Source: an uncultured Collinsella sp. (GTDB lineage: Bacteria; Actinomycetota; Coriobacteriia; Coriobacteriales; Coriobacteriaceae). Taken from it: 22,569 nt of DNA. Location: the NCBI GenBank assembly GCA_900544425.1, contig UQUX01000019.1, forward strand, positions 1 through 22,569. The letters run 5' to 3'. Below are positions 1 through 7,357 of this stretch, piece by piece. The position numbers and the translations under genes were made by a program. Every line of letters begins with the position of its first letter. Within the stretch, counting starts at the first letter, position 1. Below the pieces are notes generated by a model, which was not told the origin of the DNA, searched no databases, and was given only the letters and a program-made list of their open reading frames with translations.

Positions 1-15
1 CGCTCTGGCGCCCGC

Positions 16-101
16 GCAGCGTCGACTGGTCCGCCGTTCGTTAGAACGGCGGAACTGAGGGCAGCGTCGAGCTGTTACGCGGTTTGGTAAAACCGCGTAA
101 C
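16..101 (-). repeat. Tandem two-hairpin element with shared 10-base tag
   Basis: Two perfect inverted repeats lie just beyond the htpG stop. On the minus strand, GTTACGCGGTTT pairs with AAACCGCGTAAC around the loop TACC (74-101). TCCGCCGTTC pairs with GAACGGCGGA around the loop TAAC (30-53). Each hairpin is followed 3-4 bases later by the same decamer TCGACGCTGC (61-70 and 16-25). The stems differ in sequence, but the architecture, the TAMC loops and the tag are shared. Neither hairpin is followed by a U-tract, so they are not ordinary intrinsic terminators. They may be a dispersed repeat family or a structured RNA in the htpG 3' region. The structure is certain; its function is unknown. Confidence 0.75.
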
Positions 102-108
102 TACCTAA

Positions 109-2133
109 CTACATCAAGTTGCAGACAGCTGCCGCGAAGGCAACGGGGTCCTCGGGCAAAATGCCCTCGACCAGCAGGGCCTGATCGTAGAGCAGACCGG
201 AGTACTGCTTGATCTTGTCGGCGTCGCCTGCCTTCTGGGCAGCGACAAGCTTGGCAAAGACCGGGTGCTTGGCGTTGAGCTCGAGCACGCGCTGGCTCTT
301 GGGCATACCATCGGGCGCTCCCTCGGGACCCTTCTGGAGCACCTTCTCCATCTCGAGCGAAAGCGGGCCCTCGGTGGTGATGCACGCGGGAGCATCGGTC
401 AGGCGCGCAGAGACGGCGACCTTCTCGACCTTGTCGCCGAGCGCCTCCTTCATGGCGCTAAAGAGGTCCTCGTTCTCCTTGGTGGCGTCCTCGGCCTCCT
501 TCTTTTCGTCCTCGGTCGCCAGGTCAAGATCACCGGTCGCGACGTTCTTGAGCTCCAGATGACGATCCTCGACCTCGGGCTCGGCACCGTCGGCCACAGC
601 CTTCTCGGCAGCCTCGCGGGCAGCGTCGTCCTCGTAAATCTTGGGCATATCGGCGGCAATGTACTCACGCATGGCCTGGAAGGTGAACTCATCCACATCC
701 TGCGTCAGTAGCAGCACGTCATAGCCGCGGTCGAGCACGCCCTTTACCACGGGCATCTTGGCCAAGCGCTCACGCGAGTCGCCGGCGGCGTAGTAGATGG
801 CCTTCTGATCCTCGGGCATGCCCTTGGCATACTCGGCTAGGGTAATCATCTTCTGCTCCTTGGCAGACCAGAACAGCAGCAGGTCGGCGAGCTCATCGGC
901 CTTCATGCCATAGCTCGAGTAGATGCCGTACTTAAGGCCGCGGCCAAAGTTCTCAAAGAACTTCTCGTAGGCCTCGCGGTCGTTGTCACGCATATCCTCA
1001 AGGTCAGCGGTGATCTTCTTTTCCACACGCTTGGCGATGGCCTTGAGCTGACGGTTCTGCTGCAGCGTCTCACGCGAGATGTTGAGCGACACGTCGGCGG
1101 AATCCACGACACCGCGCACAAAGTTGTAGTAGTCGGGCAGCAGGTCGTCGCACTTCTCCATAATCAGCACGTTGGAGCTGTAGAGCGCCAGACCCTTCTC
1201 GTAGTCCTTGCTGTACAGATCGAACGGCGCGCGTCCCGGCACAAACAGCAGGGCGTCATACTCGAGCGTGCCCTCGGCGTGGAAGCTGATGGTGCGCGCA
1301 GGATCGTCAAAGTCGTGGAACGTGGACTTGTAGAACTCGTCGTAGTCCTTCTGCTCGACATCGGAGCTGCGCTTCTTCCAGATCGGTGTCATGGAATTGA
1401 CGGTCTCGAGCTCCTGGTAGTCCTCGTACTCGGGCTTGTAATCATCCGGCGCGTCCTCGGGCTTGGGTTTCTGGCGGCTCTTGGACACCATCATCTGGAT
1501 CGGGTAGCGCACATAGTTACTGTACTGCTGAATCAGGCTCTTGAGACCCCACTCGGTCAGGAAGCGATCGTAGGTCTCGGCCTCGCCGTCGGCATCGAGC
1601 TTCTCGTTCTCGCGCAGCGTCAGGATGACATCGGTACCGTGCTCGGCGCGCTCGCCGTCCTCGATGGTGTAGCCCTCAAGACCGTCGGATTCCCACACAT
1701 GGGCGACATCCTCGCCATAGGCGCGGCTGACGACCTTCACATGGCTGGCGACCATAAAAGCCGAGTAGAAGCCCACGCCAAACTGACCGATGATGTCGAC
1801 ATCGGAGCCCTGCTGCTCGGCGTTCTCGGTCTTAAACTCCTCAGAGCCGGAATGGGCGATGGTGCCCAGATTGCGCTCCAGCTCCTCGGCGGTCATGCCA
1901 ATGCCGTTATCCGAGATGGTAATGGTGCGGGCGTCTTTATCAAAGGAGACGCGAATGGCCAGGTCGCCCTGGTCGATCTTAACGCTCGGGTCCTGCAGAC
2001 TCTTAAAGTTGAGCTTGTCGACGGCATCGCTCGCGTTGGAGATAAGCTCACGCAGGAAGATTTCCTTGTTGGTGTAGATGGAGTTGATCATGAGGTCGAG
2101 CAATTTTTTGCTCTCGGTCTTAAATTGACGCAT
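109..2133 (-). CDS. htpG: Molecular chaperone HtpG (bacterial Hsp90)
   Basis: This cytosolic ATP-dependent chaperone of the Hsp90 family works on partly folded client proteins. The N-terminal GHKL ATPase domain is clear: RELISNASDA near residue 30, SDNGIGMT near 75, GTIAHSGS near 92 and IGQFGVGFYSA near 117. The middle domain carries the conserved NISRETLQQNR segment. The protein is 674 residues, longer than the about 624 of E. coli HtpG; part of the excess is an acidic, lysine-rich stretch (EDEKKEAEDATKENED) before the C-terminal dimerisation domain. The ATG is preceded by AAAGGA at good spacing. The gene stands alone, with a terminator hairpin ending about 30 bases upstream of its start. 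Confidence 0.97.
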   Translation of the reverse strand: MRQFKTESKKLLDLMINSIYTNKEIFLRELISNASDAVDKLNFKSLQDPSVKIDQGDLAIRVSFDKDARTITISDNGIGMTAEELERNLGTIAHSGSEEFKTENAEQQGSDVDIIGQFGVGFYSAFMVASHVKVVSRAYGEDVAHVWESDGLEGYTIEDGERAEHGTDVILTLRENEKLDADGEAETYDRFLTEWGLKSLIQQYSNYVRYPIQMMVSKSRQKPKPEDAPDDYKPEYEDYQELETVNSMTPIWKKRSSDVEQKDYDEFYKSTFHDFDDPARTISFHAEGTLEYDALLFVPGRAPFDLYSKDYEKGLALYSSNVLIMEKCDDLLPDYYNFVRGVVDSADVSLNISRETLQQNRQLKAIAKRVEKKITADLEDMRDNDREAYEKFFENFGRGLKYGIYSSYGMKADELADLLLFWSAKEQKMITLAEYAKGMPEDQKAIYYAAGDSRERLAKMPVVKGVLDRGYDVLLLTQDVDEFTFQAMREYIAADMPKIYEDDAAREAAEKAVADGAEPEVEDRHLELKNVATGDLDLATEDEKKEAEDATKENEDLFSAMKEALGDKVEKVAVSARLTDAPACITTEGPLSLEMEKVLQKGPEGAPDGMPKSQRVLELNAKHPVFAKLVAAQKAGDADKIKQYSGLLYDQALLVEGILPEDPVAFAAAVCNLM

Positions 2134-2162
2134 ATGCAGTCCTTTCGCGCTACCCCCGTCCG

Positions 2163-2188
2163 CAAAAAACGGCCCGGTTGCCCGAGCC
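2163..2188 (-). terminator. Intrinsic terminator-like hairpin in htpG leader
   Basis: On the minus strand GGCTCGG pairs with CCGGGCC around the loop GCAA and is followed by GTTTTTT. It ends only about 30 bases before the htpG ATG, so there is no room for a promoter between them. It may terminate transcription coming from the acetyltransferase or cps genes, attenuate htpG, or both. Confidence 0.75.
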
Positions 2189-2218
2189 GCATCGCAGACC
2201 TGCTATGTTCAGACTTAG

Positions 2219-2227
2219 ATTTTATAA
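2219..2227 (-). promoter_or_regulatory. Candidate -10 region upstream of htpG terminator
   Basis: The minus strand reads TTATAAAAT, containing TATAAA, a 5/6 match to the sigma-70 -10 hexamer, in an AT-rich island. I see no good -35 at the normal distance. If used, the transcript would begin just before the 2163-2188 hairpin, making that hairpin an attenuator in the htpG leader. Confidence 0.35.
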
Positions 2228-2336
2228 CCCATTAGTGCGCATATATACATACGGAATCGAAAAACTGTATGTCCGAGCGCTCTGATGCGCCAATTGCCAA
2301 GGAGTGTCCCAAACTGCCGGCAGGAAAGGAACGTTC

Positions 2337-2837
2337 CTATCTGCCGTCTACGCGCTTGGCCATCCAGGCATGAGGCTGGCCCTCGTCTTCGTAGTCCACC
2401 GGGGCAATCTGCGTGTAGCCCGCCTTGGCATAGAGCGACAGCACGTATTCCTGAGCATGCAGCTTAATGAGCTTGGCGCCGGCATCACGCGCGCACGTAT
2501 CACTGGCCTCGACAATCTTGCTCGCCAAACCGCGACGGCGCATGCTCGGCAGCACGGCCACGCGCCCCATAATGTAGGTCTCCCCCGCCGCGACACCTTC
2601 GTCCAAGTCGCACGCCGGCGACACCGGAGCCTCTGCGTCAGCCGCGCGCTCAAGCTCTTCGGGAAACACGCGCGAGCAACCGGCAAGCTCGCCGTCTACA
2701 TAGAGCGTCACATGAATGCAGTTCGGATCCTCGTCGATAGCGTCGAACTCATTCTCGTAGCCCTGCTCGTCCATAAAAATGACGCGGCGCACCAACGCCG
2801 CGTCATCAAAGCATCCCGTCTTAAGTTGGATATCCAT
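2337..2837 (-). CDS. GNAT-family N-acetyltransferase (ElaA-like)
   Basis: This is a putative acyl-CoA-dependent N-acetyltransferase with unknown substrate. The 166-residue protein has GNAT motif A, RVAVLPSMRRRGLASKIV, where the RRRGLAS loop would hold the CoA pyrophosphate. It ends with LYAKAGYTQIAPVDYEDEGQPHAWM, which resembles the C-terminus of the ElaA subgroup. I chose the ATG at 2837 because GAAAGGG lies 5-7 bases upstream; a TTG six codons earlier would overlap that ribosome site. It starts 39 bases after the cpsB stop and may be co-transcribed with the cps genes, although its sequence gives no link to polysaccharide synthesis. Confidence 0.85.
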   Translation of the reverse strand: MDIQLKTGCFDDAALVRRVIFMDEQGYENEFDAIDEDPNCIHVTLYVDGELAGCSRVFPEELERAADAEAPVSPACDLDEGVAAGETYIMGRVAVLPSMRRRGLASKIVEASDTCARDAGAKLIKLHAQEYVLSLYAKAGYTQIAPVDYEDEGQPHAWMAKRVDGR

Positions 2838-2876
2838 GGCTGCCCTTTCATTCAATGCGAACGTTAGGGACAGATT

Positions 2877-3527
2877 TTAGCGAAAATGAGCTCCGCGCAC
2901 GCTAAACTTCGCGCGAGCCTTCGCCAGGCAATCGTAATGACCCACGTTATGGGCATCGCTCGCGATGAAGCTGTACAGGTTCTGATCGAACAGGCGCTGT
3001 GCCGGCTTTTTCTCGCGACCAAAGCGACCGCCGGCAATAAAGTCCGCCGAAGCCTGCAGCTTGCAGCCCATATCGACCAGGCGCTCCGCCACGCTTACAT
3101 CCTTTTGAACCGCACGATAGCGCTCAGGATGAGCGATGATCACCTGGTAGCCACGGCACTGCAAATCGTAAATCGTGTTCTCGTACTCTCTAAACGCATA
3201 CGCATCGGCATGCGTCGAAAGCTCAAGCAGGAACTCGTTGGTTCCATCGAAATGCAAGTGCTCCGCGGCATCGATACCAAGTTCAACGAGCTTTCGATGG
3301 TTGACCTCGAAGCCCATCTGAAGCGGAAAACCGTCAGCGTTATCACGCAGCAGCTCAAAGGCATCCCACATCTTGTCGTAATCAAAATAGGGATCACGGC
3401 AGTGAGGAGTGCAAACGATTCTGGTTACACCGGCCCGCTTGGCAGCCTCGAGCATCGCCAAGCTCTCATCGAGATCGGCGGCGCCGTCGTCTACACCCGG
3501 CAAGATATGGCAATGAATGTCACGCAT
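2877..3527 (-). CDS. cpsB: PHP-type protein-tyrosine phosphatase CpsB/YwqE
   Basis: This manganese-dependent protein-tyrosine phosphatase belongs to the PHP superfamily and removes phosphate from the partner BY-kinase and other targets in capsule regulation. Metal-binding motifs appear in order: DIHCHILPGVDDGA at the N-terminus, CTPHCRDP near residue 40, GFEVNH near 73, IAHPERY near 137 and ASDAHN near 191. At 216 residues it is shorter than typical family members (about 240-255), because little sequence follows the SDAHN motif. It follows cpsD by 17 bases, with AAGG seven bases before the ATG. Opposed kinase and phosphatase activity in one operon fits control of the CpsC/CpsD complex at the membrane. 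Confidence 0.92.
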   Translation of the reverse strand: MRDIHCHILPGVDDGAADLDESLAMLEAAKRAGVTRIVCTPHCRDPYFDYDKMWDAFELLRDNADGFPLQMGFEVNHRKLVELGIDAAEHLHFDGTNEFLLELSTHADAYAFREYENTIYDLQCRGYQVIIAHPERYRAVQKDVSVAERLVDMGCKLQASADFIAGGRFGREKKPAQRLFDQNLYSFIASDAHNVGHYDCLAKARAKFSVRGAHFR

Positions 3528-3544
3528 AGGTCAGCCTTAATCAA

Positions 3545-4282
3545 CTAAACGTTTGCTCGGTTGGTGAAGATGCCCTTTTTGGAAGTCCCCTGATCGTCGG
3601 AGCCCTTCTTAACCTTCTTACCGTCCTTGGTGTAGTAGGAGTAGTAGTACTCGCTGGTCTCGGTCTCGCAGTAGTTCATAACGGTACCGATGAGCTTGAC
3701 CTTTTCGGACTTCTTAAGCTGGCCGATAGCGTTGAGTGCCTCCTCGCGCTTGGTGAAGTCCTCGCGCACCACGAACAGCGTGCCGTCGGTCAGACTGGCG
3801 ATCTCGGCAGCATCGATGAAGGTGCCGACCGGGGGAGCATCAAAGATGACGTACTGGAACTTGGCGGACAGTGCCTTTACCAGCTTGGCAAAGCGGTGAG
3901 AGACGATGATGTCGGCAGGATTGGGAATATGCGGCTCGGCATCGAGGAAGTAGAAGTTCTTCTGACCCGTCTCGACAATCGCCTGGTCAATAGAAACCTG
4001 CTCGGAAAGGACTGCATAGAGTCCGCCGCGGGAGCGGACGCCGAGCATATCGGCAAGGGACCTGCGACGCATATCAGCCTCGACCAGCAGGACGCTCTTG
4101 CCGCTGGTGGCGATAGCCTGGGCAAGGTTGATGGAAACCGTAGACTTGCCCTCGTTGGGAATCGAAGACGTAACGGTGATGGTGCGAATGGGGTCGTCCA
4201 CGCTCGCAAAGCGGATGTTGGCCAGAAGGGTCTTGGCGGCATTCTGTACAACGAGCTTATCGGTGTTCTTTGCCTTAGCCAT
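3545..4282 (-). CDS. cpsD: Bacterial tyrosine kinase CpsD (BY-kinase)
   Basis: This cytoplasmic BY-kinase autophosphorylates on tyrosine and controls assembly or export of surface polysaccharide together with the membrane activator CpsC. The 245-residue protein has a Walker A motif SSIPNEGKST (39-48), Walker A' VLLVEADMR (64-72) and Walker B YVIFDAPP (144-151). The C-terminal tyrosine cluster EYYYSYY (211-217) is the expected autophosphorylation tail. The ATG lies two bases after the cpsC stop, and its AAGGTGG ribosome site lies inside the last cpsC codons, so the two genes are translationally linked. The separate CpsC and CpsD proteins match the Gram-positive arrangement, unlike the fused proteobacterial Wzc. 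Confidence 0.94.
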   Translation of the reverse strand: MAKAKNTDKLVVQNAAKTLLANIRFASVDDPIRTITVTSSIPNEGKSTVSINLAQAIATSGKSVLLVEADMRRRSLADMLGVRSRGGLYAVLSEQVSIDQAIVETGQKNFYFLDAEPHIPNPADIIVSHRFAKLVKALSAKFQYVIFDAPPVGTFIDAAEIASLTDGTLFVVREDFTKREEALNAIGQLKKSEKVKLIGTVMNYCETETSEYYYSYYTKDGKKVKKGSDDQGTSKKGIFTNRANV

Positions 4283-4284
4283 GC

Positions 4285-4941
4285 CTATTTACCACCTTTC
4301 ATAGCCGGAATTCGGCCAACAACGGGAATGCCCAGGAGCTCTTCCGCCTCTTCGGCACCGCGGATGCGGGTATTGAGCATGTCTGCCAAAACGACATAGG
4401 CGACTGCGATAAAGATACCGGCGAGGAACGCGACGGCAATATACAGCGTGCGCTTGGGGCCGCTGGGGGCTTCGGGGGTCTTAGCCTCGTCGATAACGTT
4501 GATGCTCTGGGCAGCGCCGACGTTCTGAGCGACCGTACTCACCGAGCTAGCTATGGCCTTTGCGACCTCAGCCGTCTCCTTGGCATCGGTGCCGGTAACC
4601 GAAAGCGTAATGACACGCGTGGTGGTCTCGGAGGAAACAGACACCTTGTAGTCATCCAGATCGGTGAGGCCCAGTTCCTTGGCGGCGCCGCTCTTAACGC
4701 TATCGCTATCCAGCAGCGTGGCGATATCGTTGGAAAGCATCTGGCTCGCCGAGAGATCGTTGTAGCTCATCTGGCCGCTATCGTCGGTCTTGGCGAGAAT
4801 GTACATGCTCGTCGTCGCGGTATAGGTGTTGTCCATCGCGGCGAAGGACACGATGCCCATGGCGATCGCGCAGACCACCGGAAGGGTGATGACCAGCTTG
4901 AGGTGCTTCTTCAGCAGCTGGAACAGTTCGAGAAGGGTCAT
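4285..4941 (-). CDS. cpsC: Wzz/CpsC-type chain-length regulator and kinase activator
   Basis: This membrane protein of the Wzz/CpsC family sets polysaccharide chain length and docks and activates the CpsD kinase. A first membrane helix at about residues 16-36 follows a short cytoplasmic start (LLELFQLLKKHLK). An extracytoplasmic domain opens with YTATTSMYILAK. A proline-rich approach (PEAPSGPKRT) leads to the second helix at about 166-188. A cytoplasmic tail, ending in ELLGIPVVGRIP, carries the family's kinase-activating region. The 218-residue length is typical. It is the first gene of the cpsC-cpsD-cpsB run, with GAAAGG about eight bases before the ATG. Confidence 0.92.
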   Translation of the reverse strand: MTLLELFQLLKKHLKLVITLPVVCAIAMGIVSFAAMDNTYTATTSMYILAKTDDSGQMSYNDLSASQMLSNDIATLLDSDSVKSGAAKELGLTDLDDYKVSVSSETTTRVITLSVTGTDAKETAEVAKAIASSVSTVAQNVGAAQSINVIDEAKTPEAPSGPKRTLYIAVAFLAGIFIAVAYVVLADMLNTRIRGAEEAEELLGIPVVGRIPAMKGGK

Positions 4942-5019
4942 GCAGCTTGCCTTTCATTTCCCCAGTTCGGATTGACAAAACTGTCCGTATGTTATCGCAT
5001 CTTTTTACCGAGACCAAAC

Positions 5020-5050
5020 TCTATACATAAGAAACAGGCTCTCCTGTAAA
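5020..5050 (-). promoter_or_regulatory. Candidate cps operon promoter
   Basis: The minus strand has TTTACA (5/6 to TTGACA) at 5045-5050 and TATAGA at 5020-5025, within an AT-rich stretch about 80 bases upstream of cpsC. The 19-base spacer is long, so the call is weak. It lies in the only intergenic gap from which the cps genes could start. Confidence 0.35.
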
Positions 5051-5082
5051 AATGTCGGAAGCAATCGTAAAATTGCACAACA

Positions 5083-5111
5083 ACGCCGCACCCGAAAGTC
5101 AAATGCGGCGT
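5083..5111 (-). terminator. Weak terminator after the PhoR-like kinase
   Basis: On the minus strand ACGCCGCA pairs with TGCGGCGT around a loop of about 13 bases, starting 26 bases after the kinase stop. The following sequence TGTTGTGC is a poor U-tract. It separates the kinase gene from the cps operon, but strong termination is doubtful. Confidence 0.4.
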
Positions 5112-5136
5112 CTACATCAATACCTATGTTGTATCG

Positions 5137-6561
5137 CTATGCGAATGGCTCGTCCTGCTGTATGGGAAACGTCACCGTAATGGTGGTTCCCACGCCCAAC
5201 TCGCTCGACAGATCGAGCGTGGCGTGATGATACAGGGCCGCATGCTTGACAATGGCAAGCCCCAGACCGGTTCCGCCGCGCGCCTTGGACCTACTCTTGT
5301 CCACGCGATAGAACCGCTCAAATACCTTGCCCTGTTCTTCAGGCGCGATACCGATTCCCGTGTCGGCGACCGCAAGGAACGGATGGCCTTCGTCGTTGGT
5401 GCCGCACTGCAGCGTAACCGTACCGCCGGGTCGATTGTAGCGGATGGCGTTGCTCGCCAGATTATAGATGAGCTCGTCGATCAAGCGCGACACGCCTTCG
5501 ATGACCACAGGCTTGGTCTCATGACTTATCGTCACATTCGCCTGACGGGCGACCTGTTCAAGACGCTGCCCAACCGCGTAGATGGCACGCGAGAGCTCAA
5601 TAGGCTCCGTGGACCCAATGGGCACCGCCTCGCCCTCAGTTGCACGCTCGGCCTCGTCCAAGTTAGACAGCGTAAGGATGTCGTTGACGAGCGCCGCCAA
5701 GCGGCCTGCCTCACGATAGATGCGACCGCCAAAGTTGCGCAGGTCGTCCTCGCCCTCGACCATGCCGTTTGCGATGAGCTCGGCATAGCCCGAAATCGCC
5801 GTAAGCGGCGTCTTGAGCTCATGGGTGATATTCGCCGTGAACTCGCGGCGCATACGGTCGTTGTCCGTCAGCACCGCCATTTGGCGCTTGAGTTCCTGGC
5901 GCTGCGACTCGATACGCTCAAGCATGGGGACCATCTCGGCATAGGCGTGCTCATAGCTACGGCGTGGGTGGTCCAAATCCACCTCTTGCAACGGCGCGAT
6001 GATGGCACGGGACTCGCGGCGCGCCATAAAAAACGAGAGTACCGCACCCGCTGCTGCGATAAGCAGCATCGGCGCCACCATCGACAGCAAAATCGCCGCA
6101 ACGCCAGGCTGGGCCTGCGCCAAGCGGACAACCTGGCCGTTATCAAGGGCGACGGCGCGATACAGCATAATCTCGTCGAGCGTAGAGCTTGCGCGCTCCG
6201 CGGAACCCAAACCACTCTCAAAGGCCTCGATGACCTCGGGGCGATCGCCATGGTTGGGCAGTGTGGAAGGCGACGCCTCGTTGTCGTAGGCAACCGATCC
6301 ATCCTTGTTAATCAGCGTGATGCGCAAGTCCTCGCGATCGAGGCTACGCAAGAACGGGATGGGCTCCTGCTGCTCATCGAGGGCGGCAGCAATGAGCTCG
6401 GTTTCCTGCGCCAGGTTGGCACTCGTGGCATCCGCCAAGGTGTTTTGCACAAAGAACGCACCCAGCACCGTAAACGCCACGATAACCGCCATGGCGCAGA
6501 CAAAGATCGTCACAAAAACGCGGTGCGACAGCGTATGTTTTCCCTGGGGGGCGAAGACCAC
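5137..6561 (-). CDS. phoR: PhoR-like sensor histidine kinase
   Basis: This membrane sensor kinase has two membrane helices (about residues 15-38 and 155-180) around an extracytoplasmic sensing domain of about 115 residues. The HisKA segment FTANITHELKTPLTAISGYAE has its phospho-accepting histidine at 247. The ATPase domain shows the N box DELIYNLASNAIRYN (363-376), the G1 box ADTGIG (399-404) and the G2 box GGTGLGL (429-435). The order of domains and the adjacent pstB support a PhoR-like role, but the ligand is not proved. The GTG start is three bases after the regulator's stop, with GGAG upstream, so the pair is co-translated. Symbol assigned by context. Confidence 0.88.
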   Translation of the reverse strand: MVFAPQGKHTLSHRVFVTIFVCAMAVIVAFTVLGAFFVQNTLADATSANLAQETELIAAALDEQQEPIPFLRSLDREDLRITLINKDGSVAYDNEASPSTLPNHGDRPEVIEAFESGLGSAERASSTLDEIMLYRAVALDNGQVVRLAQAQPGVAAILLSMVAPMLLIAAAGAVLSFFMARRESRAIIAPLQEVDLDHPRRSYEHAYAEMVPMLERIESQRQELKRQMAVLTDNDRMRREFTANITHELKTPLTAISGYAELIANGMVEGEDDLRNFGGRIYREAGRLAALVNDILTLSNLDEAERATEGEAVPIGSTEPIELSRAIYAVGQRLEQVARQANVTISHETKPVVIEGVSRLIDELIYNLASNAIRYNRPGGTVTLQCGTNDEGHPFLAVADTGIGIAPEEQGKVFERFYRVDKSRSKARGGTGLGLAIVKHAALYHHATLDLSSELGVGTTITVTFPIQQDEPFA

Positions 6562-6564
6562 GGG

Positions 6565-7293
6565 TTACTCCTCCGATGCGGTGGCCGCGGTGTCGTCACC
6601 TTCGGCACCATCACCGGCAGAAGGCTCGGCCAAGCGGTAGCCCACGCCGCGCACGGTCTCGATGGCGCCGGCATGCTCGCCCAGTTTTTGGCGAAGCGTC
6701 TGCACGTGCACGTCAACGGTGCGCGAACCGCCGTCGAAGTCCCAGCCCCACACGCTCTGCAGCAACGACTCGCGGGTAAAGACCACGCCGGGCTTGCGCA
6801 TGAGGTACTCGAGCAGGTCGAACTCGCGCAGGGTGAGCTTAAGCGGCTCGCCGGCAACGGTCACCTCGCGATGGCTGGGCGAGAGCACGATGTCGCCCAC
6901 GCTGAGCACATCGCTCGCCTGCTTGACCATGCCGCCGCGACGCAGCAGTGCGCGGCAGCGGCTGGCGAGCTCCATGAGCGAAAACGGCTTAGTCAGGTAA
7001 TCGTCGGCACCGCCATCGAGCGCCATCACCTTGTCGAGCTCGGTATCCTTGGCGGTAAGCATCATGATGGGCACCGTCGCCGTCAGGCGGTCGGCACGCA
7101 GGCGACGCATAATCGCCAAGCCATCGGTATCGGGCAGCATGATGTCGAGCAGGACGGCATCGGGTACCCGTCGCGCCACGGCAGCCTTAAACTCACCGTC
7201 GCACGAAAAGCCCTCGGCCTCGATTCCCTGCTTGCGCAACGCATAGACCGTCAAATCCCTGATGTTGTCATCGTCCTCGACGTAATAGATCAT
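6565..7293 (-). CDS. phoB: PhoB/RegX3-like response regulator
   Basis: This OmpR/PhoB-family DNA-binding regulator is the partner of the kinase that follows it. The 242-residue protein has a receiver domain with the acidic pocket EDDD at 6-9, phospho-acceptor D50 in LLDIMLPDTDG, MLTAKD and the conserved lysine in TKPFS. The C-terminal winged helix contains LTLREFDLLEYLMRKPG and ends with VRGVGYRL. I chose the ATG at 7293 because AAAGGGG lies six bases upstream; an earlier in-frame ATG adds eight residues before the receiver fold. Its place directly downstream of pstB suggests control of phosphate uptake. Phosphate specificity is inferred from context only. Confidence 0.88.
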   Translation of the reverse strand: MIYYVEDDDNIRDLTVYALRKQGIEAEGFSCDGEFKAAVARRVPDAVLLDIMLPDTDGLAIMRRLRADRLTATVPIMMLTAKDTELDKVMALDGGADDYLTKPFSLMELASRCRALLRRGGMVKQASDVLSVGDIVLSPSHREVTVAGEPLKLTLREFDLLEYLMRKPGVVFTRESLLQSVWGWDFDGGSRTVDVHVQTLRQKLGEHAGAIETVRGVGYRLAEPSAGDGAEGDDTAATASEE

Positions 7294-7333
7294 GTTGAAC
7301 CCCTTTGCGGCCGGCATGACCGCATCTTAACCC

Positions 7334-7347
7334 TAAAGGTACCTTTA
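7334..7347. promoter_or_regulatory. 14-bp perfect palindrome between pstB and phoB-like gene
   Basis: TAAAGGTACCTTTA is fully self-complementary. It lies in the 64-base gap after pstB and about 41 bases before the regulator's start codon. It could be a dimer-binding operator or a chance palindrome. It has no loop, so it is not a typical terminator. Confidence 0.35.
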
Positions 7348-7357
7348 CTAGATGGTA

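Noticed and set aside
30..101. Ordinary intrinsic terminators of htpG
   Set aside because: Both stems are perfect, but neither is followed by a U-tract on the minus strand, and the shared tag suggests another role.
1279..2235. Long open frame of 318 codons on the plus strand opposite htpG
   Set aside because: It is fully antisense to a strongly conserved gene, has a low-complexity Leu/Val/Gly composition and no ribosome site. High-GC coding DNA commonly leaves this frame open.
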